In this document: piece after piece, positions 32,400 to 43,300 of the stretch
Layout: every line of letters starts with the position of its first letter
Position numbering within the stretch: the first letter of the stretch is position 1
From: Punica granatum
Lineage: Eukaryota > Streptophyta > Magnoliopsida > Myrtales > Lythraceae
Direction: 5' to 3'
Assembly: GCF_007655135.1 (NCBI RefSeq)
Contig: NC_045129.1
Location: 26,261,391 to 26,325,390, forward strand
DNA: 64,000 nucleotides
The notes under the pieces: generated by a model
Databases searched by the model: none
The model's input: the letters and a program-made list of their open reading frames with translations, nothing else
What the model was told of the DNA's origin: nothing
Position numbers and translations under genes: made by a program

Positions 32400-35389
32400 A
32401 ATCTGCTGTAGTTCTTGCTTGTTTGTGGTACCTGTGATTCTGGCATCACTCGTAAATCACGTGAGAAATACTAATGTAAGATAGGCACAGGTAAGCAGCA
32501 AAAAGAGCATCGTTGCAACACACAAATCTTTAGTTTTAGGTCACCTAAGCGACCCGTGAAGAATTTTTGCTCTGGATAGACAAAAGGGATCCCGATTTCG
32601 AAGGCCTCCCGGCGAGGCCTCTCGGATTCCTATTGGCCATGTATGGGCATATCGAGACTTTCCCGACGATGCCCTAGCAGCTCTATCAGTTGTTCAACAC
32701 GCCGTCGGCTTTGGACCCTTCTCATCAGGGTGCCGTGGGACAACTGCATTTGTAACCCGCTTGGGGGTTTCTATCCAGATTTGGTCAAACCTTGGTCTAA
32801 TCATTTCTAGAATGTTATGACTAGACAATCGAAGAGAAATGTCTGGGATTTTGTCTTTGTGGAAGCCGATTGAAGGGCGACTGTGACCCGTTTGGAGTTA
32901 TGCACAACAAAGCGGAAAGAGAAAGCTTGGGAAACGTATTGCCCCAAGCTAAAAGGATACACGCGTTCATGCCTGCAGCGAGATGTACCTCATTTTCCTC
33001 CGTCCTTCTGTTGTGTAGGCTGTCTTGAACTGCTTAGATGGCGTGCTTGGTTACCCACTGTGCTTGAGAAAGAATCTGCGTTGGACAGTTGAGCTATGTA
33101 GGAGAACTGATCGGGGATCGTGTAAGAAAAGATAACCTGGCCACTTCCCTTGGGGATCGCTAGTCCGCATGATGTGTGAGGGACTAGGGGGTCATTTATT
33201 TATCTCTTCTTTTGCTCTCATTTTGTTACGGTCACCCACCTCTCAACCTAAAGGGGATGAGCTCTCCTTTTGTCACGACCGTCCGCAAAGGGGTTTTCGG
33301 TCGCGCCTCTCTTTTTCCCTAACTTTTGTCTAGGTCGCCCCTCAAAAGGGGTTTTCAACCGAGCGGGCTTGATTCTTTTATCTCTCATGCTTACAAGGGC
33401 GGATGGCTCGAATGATTCGATCTCTGAGTGTGCTATGTTGTGTCTCCGTCGAGGAGTTGCATTTGTTGCTCCCCTTTTTGTTGGGGTTTGTTGATTTCTT
33501 TGGATTGGCGGCACCAGTGCTTTTGGTGAACATCGACATTGCCTTGCTTCGTTTGTTGGCGGGTTTTTCCTGCTTTTTTTTACTTTGTTTTCTTTTCTTG
33601 CAGCTGAGGTTTGTTTTGTGCCCCTTGAATTTGCTTGAGATTCCTCAACTTTGCATCGTCGAGGTCATTTCGGTGTGCTTGTCCTCGCGGAGACTTGTTG
33701 CGTCTTGTTGTCCCGACCCCATTTTGTAAGGGTCGACTTTCTTGGAAGTTTGACTCTTGTGCACTCGGGAGCCGAACTCTGTGTCATTTGCCCTTGCAAG
33801 CTTTATAGGTGAATTTCCCCTATCGTCTAGGAAAAGAAAATGCAGAATTGTCCCCCAGGAGTGGACAACCTAAGTTGCCCTAGTGCGAATGTTGGACGAG
33901 GATGCCCCGGTCTTCATTTGTTGAAGTGGCCCGTGGCAGGCACCTTGTGCTATCGTTATCCCCAATCATAGCTTGTTGTTCTTGCAACGCGTGCCTTTTC
34001 AAGGGTACATGCTGCTGAAGCCGTTGGATGTTCGAGGAAGACGGTTGCATCGATGCTGAAAGATTCGCTCGATTGTCCTCGTCTTCGGCTTCGTAGGGGG
34101 TACCTCATCGTCGGACACATCCCTCGTCGAAGTATAAGGAAAGGGTCCGAGATGAGTTCTCAAAGAGACGCGAACTCGTGCATTGCTCTTCGCCTGCAAT
34201 TGGTGTGTTCCTGTGAAAATCGACAAGGAAGATGGTGTGTTAGGCGATTATGCGGTGGAATATACGGTAAGAAATATAGAGTGGGCCCATGAGAAAATCC
34301 CTTTTATTCGGCGCGCGACTCATGGGATGCCGCATATGGATGACATTTGTTTTCGGGAATTTGGTCATTACCACCATAGAGTGGTTAGACCGTGATTGGG
34401 GGCCGCGTAGGCGTATTTTCCCGATTGTAGGTAGGCATGCGCAGCCGTCCTAGGGAGGGCTCGAGGAGCTAGGTCCCATGAGAACATGTGAGTCTAACAG
34501 GTCTGACAGAACTAATAGGGCGTCTCTGGACTGTCCCAATGTCCTCTTTGAAGGGCTTGTTCTAGTCGGGAGCCCATTTGAGGGAATGTACTTAAATTAA
34601 AGCAAAAGAGAGTTTAAGGAAGAGTGTGCATGTTGCCCCAGCATATAGTTGGCGGCAACGGTAGACGACGGGTGGGACCCATTCTTTGGTCGGAGGTGCG
34701 ACCATGCAAGTGACTTTCGCAGCGTATGGACTGGGCCATACTCTGTTTATTGAAACAGTTATTTGCGATCTTTGTGGAGGGGGGTGGGAACTCATTGTTG
34801 AAATCCCAAGGAGTTGGATGAGAGATGTTTGTTGTCTCAATTGTGGTCGTTCAACATTCAGGCAACCTTCTTATTGGGTATTTCCTACAATGGGAAAAAG
34901 AAACAATGAAGGGGCAAGAACTGTTCGCAATTTCAATGCAAAGGTGTAGGTAAACAAATTGGTCTTGTAGGCGTCGTGCAAGCACGCCAAAAGACATGCG
35001 TTGATATGCTGAACGTGCATTTATGAGCTGGTGTGAACATGCTTAGACATGTGTGAGGTGCGCTTGATCGCTGGTAGATACGTGAGGTCACGTGGAGAGA
35101 TGTGCGTCCGATCATGAGGTGACGCTCTCTGTTAGGAAGAAGTTAGTGTTGGTTAGTCTCGCCTTAGAAGGTGGGTCAGCCCTCGGTCCACGGCTCGCCT
35201 TGCCATGGAGGAAGGGTGAAGGCCGCAGGTGACCTGCCCACGAAATTTGGCACGACTCTCCTGTCGTGCGGGGTGAGTGGCCAGGATGAACGGCCTCTGG
35301 TCACAGCACGTCTCGCCATGGAGAGGTGAAGACCGCGAGTGGTCTACCCGGGAAGGTTGGCACGACTCGCCTATCGTTGTAGGACCTGG
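32400..35389. other. Unassigned internal region, no recognisable domain
   Basis: Three kilobases lie between the possible gag tail and the decayed ORF1 of the minus-strand Ogre. Where gag would be expected (from about 35.3 kb leftward) I find no capsid motif. A two-copy imperfect duplication lies at about 35160-35390 (unit about 130 bp, shared core GGCACGACTC). Short frames on both strands (for example 33403-33729 plus, hydrophobic, and 34686-34949 plus, with two CxxC pairs) match nothing I know. It may be a diverged internal region, an inserted unknown element, or foreign sequence. Confidence 0.4.
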
Positions 35390-35619
35390 TAGTTGTTGTG
35401 CAAAAATAAACATATAAACAGATAGAATGCATGTAATGCATGAGTTTTCAAACGCTAATGCTATTGCATTGATTTGATTCAAATTCCTTAATTTACAAAG
35501 ATAGTTCATTTGAAAAAGGGAACTTAAACATTAAATCGATAAACTATTGCGCTCGGTAGCCAAGTGAGCGCTAAGTAGGTTCGAGCGAAGCAAAGATGTT
35601 GTTGGCGGACTATACCTAA

Positions 35620-36740
35620 GGATGGGAAAACTTTCCGCTTTTGCTTGTGCTCAATTCCAACATGACGCTCAAGTGCGTCTTCTCCCTATCCGAGCTCTCC
35701 TCGTGTGTGCACGTGCCTGAGCTATCTCTTGCAGAAGCTCTCTATGTTCTGTAAGCTCTGTTCCGGCCTCAGCGATCTCTTGGTGGAGTCGATCTAAGAG
35801 ACTGTAACTCCATACGCCTAGTTGCTTGGTAGGAGCTTTCGGCTTCAAGAGGGGCTATTAGGACCCAAGGAATGGATGTGGGGTCCGATAGGTGAAATCG
35901 GGCCACATACGTTGAAGTGGCACTGTATGCTCGCTCTTCATCTGTAGGGTGCTCTGGAAAGTATAGGTCTTGCATGAGACGGGTATCCCAGAGTTGATGA
36001 ATCAACCTGATCCTCATGAATCTTTCTGAAGCTGAAGGTGCGGAGTCTGCCCATACAATCGTAAGGATCACAGTTTCCCTCACGGGAATATCCTGTAGAC
36101 CACCGAGCTGTCTGATCACTCGATTTGCTTGAATGTAGTCAAGAGACCTTACGATCTCGGCCATGAGGGCTTCCACATAACTACGACCTTCGATCACTTG
36201 ATGGACGACTTGAGTGAGTGCCCCGTCTATTAGAGGCGACATGCTAGGAAACATGACGGTCTCGAAGATAAGGAGGAGAAACGCATGGCAAACATCGCGT
36301 TGATAAGTGCGTCCCTCTGCGTTGAGTGCACGGACGTATGTCCAGTCGATGAGCCAATTAATCTGGATGTTATGTTCCCACCCAAGGAGGAGTTCTTGCT
36401 AGGCTTCCTCAATCTTGATGCCCAAGAGGACAGATAATCAGTTGGACGTTGTAGCAAACAGATTGGGTATCACAATGTCAATAAGGGCTCTGTATTCTTC
36501 AATAGTAGGGGCCAGCTTTGTCTCGTGAAAGTTGAACATCGCGTGCTGGGGATCCCAAAACCCGACAACGGCCTTAAGGAGGTTCCAGTTGAGGGGCATT
36601 TCGACGTACTCGTGTATCTCCCCCAAGATATCGGAGATGTAAGCTTGGTTGATTGGGCGGAGGGCATCCTGGATGCGCCTGATTTGTCGACCTGGTGGAT
36701 CGATGCGGTAAAGCTTGGGACGGGGATCCAAGTGATCCAT
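35620..36740 (-). pseudogene. Ogre ORF1 (plant-mobile-domain-like), decayed
   Basis: The ATG at 36740 starts a frame containing RIQDALRPINQAYISDILGE and VGFWDPQHAMFNFHETKLAP, homologous to ORF1 at 54464. After a frame break near 36457-36254 it continues as VEALMAEIVRSLDYIQANRV, YFPEHPTDEERAYSAT, and a C-terminal arginine-rich coil that ends near 35620. Compared with the copy at 54464, an in-frame segment of about 110 codons is missing between SLDY and NRVIRQLGG (near 36140). ORF1 is an extra protein encoded before gag in Ogre elements. Its function is unknown, and its fold resembles the plant mobile (aminotransferase-like) domain family as I remember it. Confidence 0.85.
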
Positions 36741-36748
36741 CCTTACCT

Positions 36749-37332
36749 AAATGGAACAAATGACGGTTTAATGTTTAAGACCAAACCGATGCAATATCCT
36801 AAGTTGTTTAAAACATGCATGCAATACAAAATGGTAAAATTATAACTGTTTTTACACTATACATCGCTCTTTGTAAAAAACAACAAAAGACCCACCTAAA
36901 AGAAAAACTATGGGCCGACTTAAAGACTCGACTTTGGGTCGGTTGATGGCATTGAAGGCAATTTTGGTCCAGTATGACGGTCCCTGTTTATGCATGGATT
37001 AGGTGCTACCGAGATAACAACTAACTAGGAATGGGGGCTCCCGATTAAAAGGGAGTGAATTCCTTGAAATTGAGCGAGGATCTTTGGGGGCCGATCCGGT
37101 GGCAGCGCCGACTTGATCCGTTCCGTTACTCGGAACCTCTAACTAACCTAGCTTCCTAATTTGACGCTCGTGGGATTTTGAACGTGGTACTTAGAAACCC
37201 GCTAGAATGATGCGATGCAAGTGTAGAAAATAAATGTGCATGAAGTAAATGTGCTTAAAATAAATGTACAAAAAGCGATAAATAAACATGTAAGCAAATA
37301 AACGGGATCGAGCTCGAACCCACTAAGTATGA
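36749..37332 (-). other. Ogre 5' leader (minus-strand element)
   Basis: Untranslated leader between the primer site and ORF1. It aligns with 53865-54457 and 63166-63741. A block reading CAGGGACCGTCATACTGGAC on the minus strand (near 36970-36990) is almost identical in all three copies. Confidence 0.75.
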
Positions 37333-37350
37333 TCCCCAGTGGAGTCGCCA
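37333..37350 (-). promoter_or_regulatory. Ogre primer binding site
   Basis: The minus strand reads TGGCGACTCCACTGGGGA, three bases after the end of the 5' LTR. It is identical to the site at 53847-53864. From memory this is the tRNA-Arg type used by Ogre elements. Confidence 0.85.
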
Positions 37351-37353
37351 AGC

Positions 37354-40300
37354 TGTACGGACCCGAATGTGCTCTCTCATTGGGGCCTGCATTCGCGCTT
37401 TTGGATCACGCGGCTTGGGAGTGTCCACCATCCCGGAGATGTGTGACGGACACACGTGAGAAGGAGTCCACTTACTATTTTACGACCCGAAGGTCGAAGG
37501 TCGATAAGTTACTCGGGTCTAGGGGTATGAAACACCTAGTTTTGTTAAGGCATTGGTCTGTGCGGAACTGGAAAGTCCGAGTTCGGGGGTTCACGTTCCG
37601 TGCGGGCCTATATTCTGCACGCCCTTTTGGTACTCTAATTTGCTAGGCTTGCAAATTTATTTATTTATCGCATGAATTAAGTTGCGCTCGGCTGGCACAT
37701 TTGACACAAAAAATTCAGTGAACTAAACGATGTTGGTTGAGAAGCCGAGAGAGAAGTTGGCCCATATGTCGGGGAATCGGTACACTATCTTGCGTTACAG
37801 TTCATCAAACCATGATGGTTGAATTTCTGCGTGAACTAGAACCGCGAGATCTCAAGATTACTTTTATCTTGGAACACACGGGATCGATTCGATTGGTTCG
37901 ACTATCGGACCGTTCACTCACCGACTGAGATTCTTACAGAATGAATGTACAAAGTAAAGTCCTTACAATGAGCTCTAAAAAATAATACAACAAATTATAA
38001 ATTACAAATGATTGAATCTCAGTCAGCTCGCGTTCAGTTATTATTCCACTCTAACTCACCGTGAGTTTGGAAAAGTACCGAAACTGAATTCAATTACGCA
38101 CTCAGTGAATAGGGCATTAGACCATGTGTGCGATGATTAGGGCGTTTAACCCAAGTGCTATGCCTATGGGTTGGGCTCGACCCGCATGACAATCAGGTGT
38201 AGAAAAGTAACAAGCAGCATGCAGAACAAACAAGGTGTTTGATTTTTGCCGTGTTTACGTGAATTAGCAAATTGTTAGTCCGAGGTATTTTGGCATACAA
38301 ATCCTACCCTAGACAAACAAACGCATGCAAACATTTTTGCATTCAGTTTTGCTTTGAGAACCTGACAAACTGGGTGCCCGTAGTCAAGTATCGTGTGTGT
38401 GGATTGCTTTTACAATTGTTCTGTATTGCACCACTGAATTGCTTACAGATTAATGCACAACAAATCTGTTGTCCAAAAGCCTAGAACCTGAAGTTCTATC
38501 CTACCACTACCCGTGTGTGCTTAAGTCAGATGCATGATTAGTCAGGTAATTGTATTTTTTTGATCCAGAGAACCCGACTAAATACCCGAAGCTACGTTAG
38601 AATGACAGAAACTCAACAGTTGGATAAGAAGGAGCTATGCAGATGAACCTGCACCTAAACAGGTAGCCCATTCCTATCCTGATACCGTCGAGTTTCTGTC
38701 AAACTAACCCTAAAGGTGTCACCAAATTATAAAATGACGCTTCTGCCCTTGACTTGAAAAGTTGTTTTCGAAAAAGGGAAATAGCGCAATGCGGGCCAAC
38801 TTGGCCTGTAACCGGTGCCGACCAATTCCTTGAATTTTTCAAGGTTATGCGAGAACCCCGTAAAAGCCAAAGATTCGGTCAATCTATCCGGAAGTGATTT
38901 CGAAAGAACTTTTGTATTCCGACCTGAATTACCTGAAAGCAGGTAAAACTCAAGTCAAAACACACAAGTCTTTCCTAGACATCCATGTTACATCGTATCG
39001 CGTGTCTCGGGTTTGAAAGTATGTAAATTTTGAAAAGGGCATTAATGTCGTTTTGTAATTCGTTGACGCGAGTTATCGATTAATGTCCAATTCGTGCAAG
39101 ATTGTTAAAATTGAGTGAATTAATCGTGTGAGCGTCCCGATTAACTTGTTCGTGGAATTAATGCTTAAGGATTATAGCTGAATGCATTAAATGTGCGGGT
39201 TATAGACAATCAGACGGATCATGAATTGATCCACTAAATTGAGTCTGAATACCCAAAAAGCTTAATTTAATGAAAATGATTCATGATTCGGCGATCATGG
39301 CGGGTCTAGAAAGGTCGAGAATAATTTGGTCAAAATGACCAAAATACCCTCGGAGCCTAATGGACCCGAAAGAGTCACCGATACACCAATCCATGCATGT
39401 TGCTTGAAAAATAATATTTTTAAAGGTGTTTCAATGTGGGATTTGCGATGATATTAAAATTGCAATTTGCACACAATTCGAGAAACGGACCTAAATCGGG
39501 AAGATGAAGCCTCATATAACCCGAATAAGTTCATGAGGTTCTCGGCCTCTACTCCTTGGAGAAATCTGAGAGATCTCATGGCCCAAGCTGGGTTCCACGA
39601 GGTTTCCTTGTATCATTTCAATCGTTTCTCGCGTGCTTAAACATCAAACATGACAAATAGCACATATTTGACAGAAGTCGGTATTGCCATGATTTGATAA
39701 CACGTTTAAAATATGCAAACATGCACAAACATGTTATTTAAGAAATCGATAAAACAATACCAACTTTATGAATGCGGGAAAACATAACGAAACTTAGGAA
39801 TCAATTTGGATCGGGACAAGGAGACCATTTCTTGCCCAAAAAGGTCAAAACAATACTCGATCACCTCACTTGTAGGTAAACCCGAGAGGTATTTTGATTG
39901 TTCCAGGTCGGAACGGTCTCCTTGACTACGATCCAAACGTTTCCCGACATGCAAGCACATAGCACGAGGACATACATGCATAATATAAAGTGAAAGTGCA
40001 TAAAAATATAATCTTGCAAGTGAAACATGCCTTATATGCCATATTATTCCATAAACATGCAAGAAATGTAAAAACTTGTACGGACCCGAATGTGGACTCT
40101 CGTCGGGGCCCGCATTGCGCGCTTTTGGATCGCGCGGCTTGGGAGTGTCCACCTTCCAGTGGGGACGCGTGACGGACACGCGTGAGAGAAGGAGTCGCCA
40201 CTTATCATTTTACGACCCGTAGGTCGAGGGCGGATAAGTTACCCGGGTCTAGGGGTATGAAACACCTAGTTTGTCGTTAAGGAATTGATCTGTGCGGAAC

Positions 40301-43300
40301 CGGAAAATCCGTGTTCGGGGGTTCATGTTACGTGCGGGCCTATATCCTGCACGCCCTTTCGGTACTCTGGTTTGCTAGGCTTGCATGTTTTATGATTTAC
40401 TGCATGAATTAAGTTGCACTCGGCTCGCATGTTTTGACACCGGAGATTCGGGTAACCAAACGATGTCGGTTGAGAAAGCCGAGAGAGAAGTAAACTCGTA
40501 TGTCGGCCTAGGGATCAAGCTCGACCCGCATGGCAAACAGGTGCGGAAAGATAACAAGCAGCAGGTAAATAACAGACAATGTGTTTGTATTCACCGAATG
40601 TACGTGGATTAGCAAGTTTATTAACCCGGGGTTTTTTGGCATGCAAATCCTACCCTAGACAAACAAACGTGTGCCAATGTTTTAGCATTCGACTTTGGTT
40701 TGAGAACCTGACATATCGGGTGTCCGTAGTCAAGTTTCGTATATGTGGATTGTTTTTACAGTGATTTGGTGTTGTGACACTGAATTACCACTGAATTGAT
40801 CCAAACTTGTATTTTGACTCTAGATTTGGAACCTAGAGTTCCACCTAACCATTTTCTAGCATTTGGTTAAGTCGAGTGAAATGATTAGTCTGGTAATTGT
40901 ATTTTCGATACAGAATACCCGACTAGCACCCTAAACAATGCTAAGATGACGCCAAATCACAAAATGATGTTCTTGCCCTTGATTTATAAATTTGTTTTCA
41001 AAAAAAGGGAAACAACACAATATGGATTTGAAAGTATGAGGGTCTTGAAAAAGGGCATTAACATCGTTTTGTAATTCGTCGACACGAGTTACAAATTAAT
41101 GTCCAATTCGTGCAAAGTCGTTTAAATTGAATGAATTAACCGTGTGAACGTCCCGATTAACTCGTTCGTGGAATTAATGCTTAAGGGTTGTGTCGAATGC
41201 ATTAATTGTGAAAACGATTCGTGACTCGACGACTAAGAAGATTCCATAAGGATCGAGGATAATTTGGTTCAATGACCGAAACTACCCTTGTAACCGAATG
41301 GACCCGAATGAGTCATCGATACCCAAATCCATGCATGCTTTGTTTTGAAAAGACATTTTCATGCGATATTGCGACGATAATGTAAATTGCAAATTACACG
41401 AAAGCCGAGAACGGACTCAAAACGGGAAGAGGAAGCCTCATGCAACCCATACGAGTCTAAGAGGCTCTCGGTCACTTCTCCTTGGAGATAACCGAGAGGT
41501 CCCATGGCCCGAATGGGCTTCCACGAGGTTTCCCCGTCTTTTTTTGAATCATTTCTCGAGTGCTCAAACGACAAACACGATAAATGACACGATTAACTAA
41601 AGTCGGTATTGTCATGATTTGAATAACGCATTCGAACATGCAAACATGCACAAATAAGTTATTTAAGGAATCGATAAAACAATACCGATTTCATGCATGT
41701 AAGAAAACACGAGAAAACTCGGGAACCGAACTTAGATCGGGCTAAGAAGGCCGTTCTTAACCCGAGGAAAGCAAGCCAAGTCTCGGTTACCTCTTCTTGA
41801 GGCAAACCCGAGAGCTCTTTTGCTTATTTCGGGTTGAGAAGGTCTTTCGAGGGTCGATCCAAACGTTTCCCGACATGCTAACATGTTATATGATGACGAG
41901 CAAGCAAAATATAACATGAAAGTGTATGAAAATTAAGCCTTGCAAGTTAAACATGCATAAAACGCCATATTACTCCATAGCCATGCAAATAATGTAAAAA
42001 GCCCTAACTCCTCTTAGTCAAGAGTGATTTACCAAGCCTCGGGATACGAGGAAAGAATCGGGGAAGTGTTCGAGAGTCGGGTGACTCGGTAGAACGCTTG
42101 GAAGAGTGCTCGGGTGCAAGGGCATGCACGTTCGGGGAGCTAGGCGCTCGGGGCGTACGGCTGGAGTGCACGGTAAGCGCGCGGGAGGCGTCAGGCATGC
42201 GGCTGGATGCGCGGGCGCGCGGGAGCGTGCGGCTACTGGTGCACTGTTCACCCGAGAGAACGTCCTTCACCCGAAATCACCTAAATGACCTGAAATGTTA
42301 AGCAAATGACTTCAAATCAAAAATCTAAGTTCATAAATGAACTCCTTGGGTCCAAAACATGTGGTCCATGGAGTTTGAGAATATTTGAACTTAAGTTGGG
42401 ATGATGAACATCGGCTTCCGATTTAAGAAACTCAAAGCTTTCTTCGGGTTTTCTTCGGTTTTTCTCTCTTGGTTTTTGAAGTGTTGAAGCTTGCTGGTTT
42501 TGGCTATGGAGTTGAGAGTTTTTCTTGAGGGAGAAAGCTTGGAGAGAGTGTGCAAGAGGAGAAGTGATTAACTTAATCACTTTGGGGCTATTTATAGGCA
42601 AAGCTAATGGGCAATTAAACAAAAGCAAGCACACTTAACCCTCCCATTAGCAAATTTCGGTTTGCCTAATAAGGATGAGGATGAATGTGAGCCAAGTATC
42701 CTTCATGTGGAAGAGCCAAAACCATTAATGAGCATTGATGAAGGCTTGAGTGTTGTCTTCAAACTTCTTGGATATTTTCATGCAAAAGTGCAAGTTGGCT
42801 TCTTGCATTGAAGAAGAAGAAGAAGCTTCTAGAGCAAGGGGTGACTCATCTTGGGTAGCCCGTGGGTCCCACGACCGAAGAGGAGAAACTAGGAAAAAGC
42901 TCGAGTTTCAATTGATCGCGCATTCGAAACTCGTGGTTCAAATTGAATGTTGAATTATCGATATACGCGAGGAAACATATTTAATGAGTCCGAGATTGAC
43001 ATTTTCCATGAGAAATTGCCAAATGTTTGTATGAGGCTCGGAAGCCGGTTTTGCTCCTTTTATGTATTCAGAGCGAGGTTACCCACTTCTGACAGCATAT
43101 CTTGTATCTGCATCTCACGTCGGTCATTTTGACATAAATTGTCAAATTACGTGGGCATTTGTCCCTTAAGCCGGTAAATGCAAATATGGAGCCGGAGATG
43201 TCTTAGGAGGCCGAAACTGGATTTCTCAGATTGCTTTTTGAGTTTCTTGGGCGATTCGGAGATCACTGTGATCGTTGTTTGTCGAGATTGGGCCTCTAAG

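Noticed and set aside
34686..34949. Plus-strand frame with two CxxC pairs, possible zinc protein
   Set aside because: Spacing and context match no family I know, and the frame is short and lies in a decayed, unassigned stretch.
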